Assembly: GCA_030620925.1 (NCBI GenBank)
Contig: JAUXIQ010000042.1
Location: forward strand, 1 to 10,013
Direction of reading: 5' to 3'
DNA length: 10,013 nt
Source of the DNA: JAUXIQ01 sp030620925 [NCBI: Nitrospinota bacterium]
GTDB lineage: Bacteria > JAUXIQ01
In this document: in pieces, positions 1 to 6,827 of the stretch
Numbering within the stretch: the first letter of the stretch is position 1
Layout: the number at the start of each line of letters is the position of its first letter
The notes under the pieces: model-generated
Told to the model about the DNA's origin: nothing
What the model saw: the letters and a program-made list of their open reading frames with translations, nothing else
Database searches by the model: none
Translations under genes and position numbers: made by a program

Positions 1-372
1 ATGGGCCATGGATTCGGCAGACACGGCAATCTTCTTGCCCTCAAGCAGTCACTTGATTTAAGCGATGACCAGTTCAACTCTATCTATTCTATTCACCTTG
101 AAGCAAGAAAGGATACCATCAAGAGAGTCGCTGATATAAAGATAGAGAAATTGGAACTCCGCGATATGCTCAGAGTTCCAAAGGTTAATATGTCGGCTGT
201 TAAGGAAAAGCTAAATAAAATAGCAAAGATGAAAACCGAGCTTAAGTTGGCTCGAATAGAGAAACACGAAAAAGTAAAATCTCTCCTCACAGAAGAGCAA
301 CTCGAAAAGTTCTTCAAAATGAACCCACGGTTCATGGGTAGAGGCGGTTCGCATATGGAGGACTCCGATTAG
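1..372 (+). CDS. Spy/CpxP-like LTXXQ-family protein, 5' end cut off by the window
   Basis: The readable part is 123 residues, ending at TAG 370-372. It is highly charged and apparently all-helical, and carries two copies of the L-[ST]-x-x-Q motif: LSDDQ at residues 20-24 and LTEEQ at 96-100. This spacing is typical of the Spy/CpxP/ZraP group, small periplasmic proteins that act as ATP-independent chaperones or metal-stress sensors. A Gly/His-rich start (MGHGFGRHGN) and a Gly/Arg tail also fit, since such proteins often carry metal-binding flanks after the signal peptide. No signal peptide is visible. The ATG at base 1 coincides with the window edge, so the true start and signal sequence probably lie upstream. 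The family call rests on motif and composition only, and the exact role (chaperone, metal resistance, part of an envelope stress operon) cannot be decided here. The gene is followed 24 bp later by a strong terminator, so it ends its transcription unit. Confidence 0.62.
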   Translation: MGHGFGRHGNLLALKQSLDLSDDQFNSIYSIHLEARKDTIKRVADIKIEKLELRDMLRVPKVNMSAVKEKLNKIAKMKTELKLARIEKHEKVKSLLTEEQLEKFFKMNPRFMGRGGSHMEDSD

Positions 373-396
373 TCTGCTACGCTTCTACCTTGCTCC

Positions 397-430
397 GGGC
401 GGAAACCATCAGCGTTTCCGCCCTTTTTTT
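397..430 (+). terminator. Strong Rho-independent terminator after the Spy-like gene
   Basis: There is a perfect 10-bp stem, GGGCGGAAAC (397-406) pairing with GTTTCCGCCC (414-423), around a 7-nt loop (CATCAGC). A run of seven T follows at 424-430. It begins 24 bp after the stop codon of the upstream gene. On the opposite strand the hairpin is not followed by a T run, so it should act on plus-strand transcripts only. Confidence 0.93.
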
Positions 431-643
431 GGCTATATGCAATGTACAATAACGCTTCTATTACTTTATATATCAATTATATACCTTCACATTAATCATG
501 TAATACATTAGTTATAATTATACTCCAAGTTGGCCTTACAATACTTACTTTGCGCATTATGGCTATTTAACATAATATATATTATCGGCAGTTAAGTAAG
601 CGGCGATAATTATCACTTCACAAATATTAAACTTTCAACTTGC
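431..643. other. AT-rich convergent intergenic spacer
   Basis: This stretch lies between the terminator of the plus-strand gene and the stop codon of the minus-strand TPR gene. It is very AT-rich: 481-540 has about 17 G/C in 60 bases by hand count. I see no credible reading frame or RNA gene. It contains small inverted repeats: ATTATCG 581-587 with CGATAAT 604-610, the 10-bp palindrome GATAATTATC at 605-614, and AGTAAGC 595-601 with GCTTACT 642-648. One of these could help end the minus-strand transcript, but none has a T run and I do not call a terminator. Confidence 0.5.
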
Positions 644-1348
644 TTACTGGGTCTTCGAGGGTATCTTGGTACCGATTGCTTCCATACGAGTGGTTGCTTC
701 GGGGATATATGCTGAATCGGGATGTTCGGCTACTAATCGTATGTACGATTTAGATGCATTATCGATCTGACCCAACTGCTCGTAGCAGCGCGCAGCTGAG
801 ATAAGGGCTTCATCCGCGAAAATTGAATCGGCGGAATCAGCTATTTCTTCGAACATCTTTAAAGCCTCAGAATAATCTTTCATCTGTTCGTAGCTATAGC
901 CGGCGCTGAGGAGAGCGAGCTCCCTGACAAGCGGATCGACTTTATCGGTGGCGCGTAAAAGTACGTAGTTGTATTCTTCCAATGCGCGGTCGTACATCGC
1001 TACTTTGTAAAAATTATTTCCAAGGTAAATACGTGAGATCAAACCGGAAGTTTTCTTCCCTCCCCTTTGGGCCGCCTTCTGCAAAAGGACAATAGAGTCA
1101 GGTGCCAAACCGTTTCCCGACTGATTAGAGTTAACTGCCTGAGAGATATCTTCCAGTATTTTTCTGTCGACGTAATCTGTATAGAATTTAATCCCGGTAA
1201 AAGAGCCTAAACTACCGAAAATTATAACCAAAATCAGGACCGTCCTCTTCCAATTGACCACCAGCGAGTCCACTAGTTTACTTGTGGTGGAAACAAACTC
1301 ATCAGGCTGTTTCAACTTCTTCTTATCAATTTTTATCTTTTTGAGCAT
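644..1348 (-). CDS. Membrane-anchored tetratricopeptide-repeat protein, YfgM-like
   Basis: The protein has 234 residues. A Lys-rich cytoplasmic N-terminus (about 1-34, with PDEF at 15-18) is followed by one hydrophobic segment at about 35-55. The remainder is predicted extracytoplasmic by the positive-inside rule. From about 100 to 220 there are roughly three TPR-like helical hairpins, for example around 105-133, 144-172 (SAGYSYEQMKDYSEALKMFEEI) and 179-209 (ALISAARCYEQLGQIDNASK). This layout matches the YfgM/TPR_21 type of protein, which in E. coli is an ancillary SecYEG partner in periplasmic chaperone traffic. That role is inferred from architecture only, and the protein could be a generic TPR scaffold. 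The ATG at 1346-1348 is supported by an AGAGGT ribosome-binding site (1357-1362, minus strand) 8 nt upstream. It stands alone on the minus strand, divergent from cbiB. Confidence 0.82.
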   Translation of the reverse strand: MLKKIKIDKKKLKQPDEFVSTTSKLVDSLVVNWKRTVLILVIIFGSLGSFTGIKFYTDYVDRKILEDISQAVNSNQSGNGLAPDSIVLLQKAAQRGGKKTSGLISRIYLGNNFYKVAMYDRALEEYNYVLLRATDKVDPLVRELALLSAGYSYEQMKDYSEALKMFEEIADSADSIFADEALISAARCYEQLGQIDNASKSYIRLVAEHPDSAYIPEATTRMEAIGTKIPSKTQ

Positions 1349-1542
1349 TCAGTATTACCTCTAATATCTCTCATATTTTCAATATGTTATAATCTGTGAA
1401 AAAAACAATTCTCACCGGGCCGCTCTCATGATAGCATACGATATCGCATTGTTATAGTGAAATTGGTCAATTGCGAAGAAAACTTTTTTCCGGCAAAGGC
1501 GGGGACGGGAAATTTATCCAAACAGGAGAGCGGTAAAGCAAA
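1349..1542. other. Divergent intergenic region between the TPR gene and cbiB
   Basis: This 194-bp region must hold the promoters of both flanking genes. The half next to the TPR gene is AT-rich, with a TATAAC-like -10 on the minus strand but no convincing -35. The half next to cbiB contains an extended -10 candidate (1450-1458), the palindromes CGATATCG (1439-1446) and AATTG-GT-CAATT (1461-1472), and an AGGAG ribosome-binding site at 1524-1528. I looked for a cobalamin riboswitch (B12 box, GCCACTG-type elements) and did not see one. Confidence 0.45.
1450..1458 (+). promoter_or_regulatory. Possible extended -10 promoter for the cbiB cluster
   Basis: TG-T-TATAGT matches the extended -10 pattern TGnTATAAT at eight of nine positions. 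No recognisable -35 hexamer lies 17 bp upstream. The predicted start of transcription would be near 1465, giving a leader of about 75 nt before the TTG start of cbiB. The palindrome AATTG-GT-CAATT at 1461-1472 sits over the predicted start and could be an operator, but it is short enough to be chance. Confidence 0.33.
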
Positions 1543-2484
1543 TTGTGGGAAACTATCATCATTTTGATGGGGGCGGTACTGCTCGATTGGGCTTTAGGTG
1601 ATCCCCCAAACGCTTTCCATCCGGTAGCCTGGATGGGGAGTCTTATCAATTTCCTTAAGAGAGGAGCTATCGCACGGGGGGCAAAATATCAACTCATCTA
1701 CGGGTTATTCCTGATTTTTTCGTGTGGTTGCCTGATCTTTATACTTTCAGCCTGGTTTTTGAGTTATACCTGGAGCGTAAATCCTTATCTATATCTGGCA
1801 GCGAGCATACTGCTGTTTAAATCATCCTTCGCTTTTTCGGGTCTGAGAAAAGTGGCACTGAAAGTGAGATCAAGCATGGAAGGGGGAAACCTGGAGCAGG
1901 CCCGAAAGATCGTTGCCACGCACTTGGTGAGCAGGGAGACAAGCGATCTTGAAGCTCCAGCCGTAGCATCCGCTGCCGTGGAATCGGTAGCGGAAAATTT
2001 TACCGATGGTTTGGTGGCGCCGATGTTATATTTTTTGCTGGGAGGAGTCCCCGGCGCCCTCGCCTACCGGTTCATTAATACCGCTGACGCCATGCTCGGT
2101 TATCGTGATCCGGTTCATGAATATGTCGGTAAAGGAACCGCATGGCTCGATGACATATTGAACTACGTCCCCGCAAGATTGGCAGGGTTGCTCCTGGTTG
2201 CGGCCGCCAGGCTGCGAGGAGAGAACGGTAAAGGTGCCTGGGTAACCATGCGGTCGCATCACTCGCTCACACAGAGCCCTAACGCGGGCTGGACAATGAG
2301 TGCAGCGGCCGGGGCTCTGGACGTTTCACTGGAAAAAGAAGGACATTACAAGCTGGGCCATGGAGACCCTCCCTCGGCGGAGCATATATCCAGGGCTACC
2401 GGCCTGGTTAAGACGGCCTATATTTTGTCCATAATTGTAATTGTTATCATTATTATAGGGGTTCGTCATGGGCGTGGAGCCTAG
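1543..2484 (+). CDS. cbiB: Adenosylcobinamide-phosphate synthase (CbiB/CobD-type membrane protein)
   Basis: CbiB joins (R)-1-amino-2-propanol O-phosphate (or the free aminopropanol) to adenosylcobyric acid, forming adenosylcobinamide (phosphate) late in cobalamin synthesis, in the inner membrane. The 313 residues match the usual length of about 310-320. Family signatures seen are LLDWALGDP (13-21) with HPVAWMG (26-32), SVAENFTDGLVAP (148-160), FINTADAMLGY (177-187), LDDILNYVPARL (202-213) and SPNAGW (245-250). Hydrophobic segments lie near 3-18, 51-75, 80-97, 156-178, 209-225 and 290-306. The start is a TTG at 1543, preceded by AGGAG at 1524-1528. The next start, ATG 1567, would remove the first helix's leading residues, and family members begin at about the TTG position. 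The last 17 bp overlap cobD, so the two are very likely translationally coupled. In Pseudomonas-style naming this protein is called CobD, which must not be confused with the next gene. Confidence 0.95.
   Translation: MWETIIILMGAVLLDWALGDPPNAFHPVAWMGSLINFLKRGAIARGAKYQLIYGLFLIFSCGCLIFILSAWFLSYTWSVNPYLYLAASILLFKSSFAFSGLRKVALKVRSSMEGGNLEQARKIVATHLVSRETSDLEAPAVASAAVESVAENFTDGLVAPMLYFLLGGVPGALAYRFINTADAMLGYRDPVHEYVGKGTAWLDDILNYVPARLAGLLLVAAARLRGENGKGAWVTMRSHHSLTQSPNAGWTMSAAAGALDVSLEKEGHYKLGHGDPPSAEHISRATGLVKTAYILSIIVIVIIIIGVRHGRGA
2457..2461 (+). promoter_or_regulatory. Ribosome-binding site of cobD inside cbiB
   Basis: AGGGG lies 6 nt before ATG 2468 and inside the last codons of cbiB. It fixes the cobD start and the 17-bp overlap of the two genes. 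Confidence 0.7.
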
Positions 2485-3556
2485 GAAGCATATATCTTCT
2501 TTGCAGAGAGCGACCCATGGAGGCACTGACTATCGTGAACTGGAGTGTCTGGGTATCAAACCGCAGGACGTGCTCGATTTCAGTGCGAACATAAACCCTT
2601 TCGGCCCCCCTCCAGAAGTTCTGAATGCCATAAGAGAAGTACCGCTGGAGAAATACCCTGACAACAACACTCTGGCCTTGCGACGAGCTATTGCCCGCAG
2701 CGTGGGTACAGAACCGGATAAAGTTTTGTCCGGAAACGGAGTTTCGGAGTTGATATGGCTGTCTGCATCCGCCTACCTGAGCGAGACAGACGCCGTTCTC
2801 ATTGTAGGCCCCACCTTCGGGGAATATCTCGACGCCGCACGCGCCGCAGGAGCCCGGGTATACCACTGGAATGCAGAGAGGGAATCAGATTTCCGACCCA
2901 GGGTTGATGAAATAGTTAACATTATCAAAGAGATATCACCCAAGCTGGTATTTCTGTGCAACCCCAATAACCCCACGGGCGGTTACCTCGAATTCGAGGA
3001 GGTCAGCGCCTTTCTCGAATCCTGGGAGGAAGGAATACTGGTGCTTGATGAGGCTTACGTCTCTTTCGTAGAAGGACCATGGTCTTCACTACCCTTCATA
3101 GACAATGGGAGGACCATTATCATGCGCTCTCTGACTAAAGACTGCGCTCTGGCCGGGGTAAGGTTGGGTTATGCCCTGGCCCATGAGAGTGTCATAGAAG
3201 TCATGGAGAAGGTTCAGCCTCCCTGGTCGGTGAACGCCATGGCACAAGAAGCCGGCCGCGTGGCCCTGGACTTTGAGGATTACTTTAAAGAATGTCTCGT
3301 AAAAATAATAGCCGCAAAGGATTATCTTATTCGCTCATTCTCGGATATGGGGCTGGTAGTGGCGCCCTCCTCCGCACACTATTTCATGGTTGAGGTAGGC
3401 GATGCCGCATCATTCAGAAAGAGATTGCTCATGAAAGGCCTCCAGGTGAGGGACTGTTCATCCTTCGGACTGCCCTCCTTCATAAGAGTTTCACCACGCT
3501 CAATGGATGATTGCAGGAAGCTCGTGGAAGCCGTATCCACCATGTCTAGGACGTAA
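2468..3556 (+). CDS. cobD: PLP-dependent L-threonine-O-3-phosphate decarboxylase (CobD)
   Basis: The product is a 362-residue fold-type I PLP enzyme of the class I/II aminotransferase family. CobD decarboxylates L-threonine phosphate to (R)-1-amino-2-propanol phosphate, the linker that CbiB, encoded just upstream, adds to the corrin ring. Features seen are the N-terminal HGG (17-19) and LDFSANINPFG (36-46) typical of CobD, KYPD (62-65), GNGVSELI (89-96), NPNNPT (165-170), DEAY (194-197), the PLP-binding lysine K224 in SLTK (221-224), R232 in VRLGY, and the substrate-carboxylate arginine R340 in FIRVSPR. PWSVNAMAQ (252-260) resembles the PWSVNALA stretch of Salmonella CobD. The close relative HisC (histidinol-phosphate aminotransferase) is the main alternative. 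The LDFSANINP segment and pairing with cbiB argue for CobD. After the lysine it reads DCALAG where Salmonella has FYAIPG. The ribosome-binding site AGGGG lies 6 nt upstream of the ATG. Confidence 0.92.
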   Translation: MGVEPRKHISSLQRATHGGTDYRELECLGIKPQDVLDFSANINPFGPPPEVLNAIREVPLEKYPDNNTLALRRAIARSVGTEPDKVLSGNGVSELIWLSASAYLSETDAVLIVGPTFGEYLDAARAAGARVYHWNAERESDFRPRVDEIVNIIKEISPKLVFLCNPNNPTGGYLEFEEVSAFLESWEEGILVLDEAYVSFVEGPWSSLPFIDNGRTIIMRSLTKDCALAGVRLGYALAHESVIEVMEKVQPPWSVNAMAQEAGRVALDFEDYFKECLVKIIAAKDYLIRSFSDMGLVVAPSSAHYFMVEVGDAASFRKRLLMKGLQVRDCSSFGLPSFIRVSPRSMDDCRKLVEAVSTMSRT

Positions 3557-3614
3557 TGCAGGTTATTTTAAATCCATTACGATAATGGGGTTTGCAGGCC
3601 CATTGTGCGAAAAA

Positions 3615-6600
3615 ATGAACGATAAACTTAAAAACCCGGTAAACAATATCACTGAGCAACTCTTCTCGGAAAAAGCAGAGGGAATTGAAGAATCACTGCG
3701 CCAAGCCGGGTTCACCAACGTTAGGTCGGTCGAGCACAGCCTGCGGCTGATCGTCCAGCAGACTGGGACCTCCCCTGCCCTTCTCAACAAAATAATCGGA
3801 GCCGCGGGCGAATCGTTCCATCCCGATGCGGGCCTCAACGGCATGGAACGATACTTAAGCGCGTCGGATGACCGAAGTGCACTATGCTCTTGCCTGGAAA
3901 AAGAAGACGAGAGCGTAACGGCTCTCATGGCCCTCTTCTCAGGCAGCCAGCTCCTCACCGATTCCTTCTTACAAATGGAGTTGAGCCTTGACTGGCTGAC
4001 TTCCTGTATTACAACCGACGCAAACGGAGGAGAGCGCAAAAGAACGAGGTCCGTAGAAGACCTCTGGAATGAGCTCAGCGGCCCCCTGGAGCAAGCCGGG
4101 ACCCTGGAACAGAAAGGGCGCTTTGTGCGCTCTTTCAAAAAGAAGGAGTACATACGAATCGGTTTACGTGATCTCCTGAAAAAAGCGGATACTGCGGAGA
4201 CCATCAGGGCCCTCTCCAACCTGGCCGACGTATGCCTCGAAGCGGCATATACTTCTTGCCATCAGGAATTACTGAAACGTAACGGGACTCCCCTCTATAC
4301 AGACTTAAATGGACAGGAGAAAGAATGCCGCTTTTCCATCTTGGGCCTTGGAAAACTGGGGGGTCTGGAGCTCAATTTCAGCTCGGATATAGACATTATC
4401 TACCTCTATACTTCCGATGAAGGGAGCACGGAAGGGAAGCCCGGGCCGGGCGGGAACCGCGTGAACAACATAACCAACCATGAGTACTTCAGCAGGTTGG
4501 GCACCATGATAACCAATTTCATGAGTGAGATAACCCCGGAAGGAAACATCTTCCGTGTGGACCTGCGCCTCCGACCCGAAGGCACCATGGGGGATATAGC
4601 CTATTCCTTGAGGAGCTACGAAATCTATTACGAATCCTACGGCGTCACGCTGGAGAGGCAAGCCCTCATAAAGGCAAGGCTATGCGCCGGAGACATAAAG
4701 CTTGGGGAACAGTTCTTAGACATGGTCAAACCCTTCATTTTCCGTAAACACCTCGATTACACCGCCATCGAGGAAGTCAAGCAGATGAAAGAGTCCATAG
4801 ATCGGCGCCTGAGCCGCGATGATAAGGCTCAGGGACACGTTAAGCTGGGCTACGGGGGCATACGCGAAATAGAGTTCGTCATCCAAGCGTTTCAATTGGT
4901 GCACGGTGGGCGGGATGAGAGTATTCAGCGCAACAATTCGCTCGAAGCGCTGGATAGCCTTCACCGGAGCGGTTACCTCGATTCCGGCGACCACTCGGCC
5001 CTGAACGAAGCATATCTCTTTCTGCGAGACCTCGAGAACAGGATACAGATAAGCCACGGATTGCAGACGCATACGATACCCGGGGATGAGAAGTCTCAAG
5101 CTATACTGGCCCGCAAGATGGGCATGGTGGATGGAGACGTCAGCCAGCTTGCCGGCAGGCTTATGAGCGAGTATGAAAGGCGGATAGAGACGGTTAGAGC
5201 TGTGTACAATAACTTTTTCTACTCCACTGCGAAAGAGGAAGCTGCTGAAGAGATATCCCTCGATCTCGAAGACAGGGAGACGGCTTTGCATCGGCTGGCG
5301 GCCGTGGGTTTCGGCAATCCGGATAGAGCGCTGGACAACTTTCTGCTCCTGAGGGACGGCCCAATCTTTTCTCATCCATCGGAGCGCAGTAAGCTCAGTT
5401 TTTCATACCTCCTGCCCAACCTTACGCAACTGCTCCCGCAATTACCCGATCCGGACATGGCTCTTAATCACCTGGAGCGCTTCATCAACGGAAGCCGGAG
5501 CAGAGAAACGCTGCTATCCCTTCTCCTGGAAGAAACGCAGCTACTCAACCTCCTGATGCGCCTTTTCGGCAACAGTGAAATCCTTTCCAACTTCCTTATC
5601 CAGCAGCCGAACCTTCTCGACGTTATGCTGCAAACAGAAGGAATGGTCTCCTTCAAATCCAGGGATCGATTTCAGGATGAGCTCCTGCATACGCTCCAGC
5701 CCATCGAGGAATGGGAGGAAAAACTTTCCGAGTTGCGAAAGTACAAACAAGCTGAAGACCTCAGGGTGGGCCTCAAGTATATTGCATTCAGCCAGGACGT
5801 CCTGGAGACCGTGACCGAGTTATCCAACCTGGCGGAAGCCATTCTGCGAGTGGCGCTGGTGATGGTAGAAGCCGAACTGATAGCGAAATATGGTGTGCCT
5901 GTCACTCAAGATGGTCTTAAATCCAGGACGGCCGTAATAGGCATGGGTAAGCTGGGCGGTCGGGAGATGAGCTTCGGATCAGACCTGGATATACTGTTGG
6001 TCTTTTCAGGGGACGGCCATACGAAGACAGACCCCAATTCTCCTGCGGACATCGAAAGGCTAACCAACCATACCTACTACACACATCTTTACGAACTGTT
6101 GTTGAACGCCATAAGCGCGGTAACAGCCGATGGTTACGCCTACAAGATAGATATGCGCCTGAGACCGGAAGGGGATAAAGGTTCCCTGGCGCTTCCCCTG
6201 GCAAAGTTCGAGGACTACTTTGACAGGGAAGAGCAGGCGTGGGTCAGGCAGGCGATGATTAAGGCCAGACCGGTTGCAGGAGACCCCGAGCTGGGAAACA
6301 GGTTCATTGCATCCGCACATCGTTTCACCTACATGAAAGGATTCGGTCCCGCCCAGGCCGGGGAGATAGCGCACAACCGTGTGCGCATGGAGAAGGAGCT
6401 CGCCAGGGAAATAAAGGGTCACCGAGACCTCAAGCACGGCCTGGGCGGGATAACGGATATAGAGTTCGCAGTTCAGCTGCTGCAGTTGAAACATGGAGGC
6501 CGTTGTCCTAAAATAAGGACGCCGGGCACTCTCAGCACACTGAACGAGCTGCAGGGGGAGAACCTGTTGACTCAGGATACCAGCCAGGAACTTCAAGAGG

Positions 6601-6827
6601 CATATCTCTTCTTGCGGGAGGTGGAGATGAACCTGAGGATAGTGCACGAACGCCCCCTCCACGCCCTTCCCTCTAAAGCCCCTGAACAAGATAAGCTGGC
6701 TCGCAGATTGGGGTTCAGTCGAAAGGAGGATCAGCGAGAGGGCGAACTGCTGATGTCCGAGTATAATCGACTCGCCGCCAGAGTGCGGGAGATGTATAAT
6801 AGAATTCTCGAACAGATTTCAGGATGA
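3615..6827 (+). CDS. glnE: Bifunctional glutamine synthetase adenylyltransferase/adenylyl-removing enzyme
   Basis: GlnE attaches AMP to, and removes it from, glutamine synthetase in response to PII and glutamine, switching ammonium assimilation off and on. Both nucleotidyltransferase halves are present. In numbering from ATG 3615, the N-terminal adenylyl-removing half has GKLGG (246-250), SDID with D258/D260, RLRPEG (318-323) and GGIREIEF. The C-terminal adenylyltransferase half has GKLGG (778-782), SDLD with D790/D792, RLRPEG (848-853) and GGITDIEF. All four catalytic aspartates are intact, so both activities are expected. At 1070 residues it exceeds E. coli GlnE (about 946), and the excess is at the N-terminus. 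The start is uncertain: ATG 3615 gives a natural-looking MNDKLKNP start, ATG 3585 adds 10 residues, and ATG 3507 would overlap cobD by 50 bp. None has a good ribosome-binding site. The stop codon overlaps the first gpsA ATG (ATGA). Confidence 0.96.
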   Translation: MNDKLKNPVNNITEQLFSEKAEGIEESLRQAGFTNVRSVEHSLRLIVQQTGTSPALLNKIIGAAGESFHPDAGLNGMERYLSASDDRSALCSCLEKEDESVTALMALFSGSQLLTDSFLQMELSLDWLTSCITTDANGGERKRTRSVEDLWNELSGPLEQAGTLEQKGRFVRSFKKKEYIRIGLRDLLKKADTAETIRALSNLADVCLEAAYTSCHQELLKRNGTPLYTDLNGQEKECRFSILGLGKLGGLELNFSSDIDIIYLYTSDEGSTEGKPGPGGNRVNNITNHEYFSRLGTMITNFMSEITPEGNIFRVDLRLRPEGTMGDIAYSLRSYEIYYESYGVTLERQALIKARLCAGDIKLGEQFLDMVKPFIFRKHLDYTAIEEVKQMKESIDRRLSRDDKAQGHVKLGYGGIREIEFVIQAFQLVHGGRDESIQRNNSLEALDSLHRSGYLDSGDHSALNEAYLFLRDLENRIQISHGLQTHTIPGDEKSQAILARKMGMVDGDVSQLAGRLMSEYERRIETVRAVYNNFFYSTAKEEAAEEISLDLEDRETALHRLAAVGFGNPDRALDNFLLLRDGPIFSHPSERSKLSFSYLLPNLTQLLPQLPDPDMALNHLERFINGSRSRETLLSLLLEETQLLNLLMRLFGNSEILSNFLIQQPNLLDVMLQTEGMVSFKSRDRFQDELLHTLQPIEEWEEKLSELRKYKQAEDLRVGLKYIAFSQDVLETVTELSNLAEAILRVALVMVEAELIAKYGVPVTQDGLKSRTAVIGMGKLGGREMSFGSDLDILLVFSGDGHTKTDPNSPADIERLTNHTYYTHLYELLLNAISAVTADGYAYKIDMRLRPEGDKGSLALPLAKFEDYFDREEQAWVRQAMIKARPVAGDPELGNRFIASAHRFTYMKGFGPAQAGEIAHNRVRMEKELAREIKGHRDLKHGLGGITDIEFAVQLLQLKHGGRCPKIRTPGTLSTLNELQGENLLTQDTSQELQEAYLFLREVEMNLRIVHERPLHALPSKAPEQDKLARRLGFSRKEDQREGELLMSEYNRLAARVREMYNRILEQISG

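Noticed and set aside
581-610. Inverted repeat ATTATCG/CGATAAT as a terminator for the TPR gene
   Set aside because: The stem has only 7 AT-rich base pairs, a 16-nt loop and no T run on the minus strand.
3507-3614. glnE starting at ATG 3507
   Set aside because: It would overlap cobD by 50 bp, has no ribosome-binding site, and its residues do not look like the start of a GlnE protein. ATG 3615 or 3585 is preferred.
3563-4219. A 218-codon open frame on the minus strand opposite the start of glnE
   Set aside because: It is Ser/Arg-rich with no recognisable domain, and lies fully antisense to a conserved gene. It is a shadow of GlnE codon usage.
6060-6689. A 209-codon minus-strand open frame inside glnE, and a similar 210-codon one at 7363-7995 over gpsA/larB
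   Set aside because: Both are antisense to highly conserved coding sequence, have no family signature and no ribosome-binding site of note.
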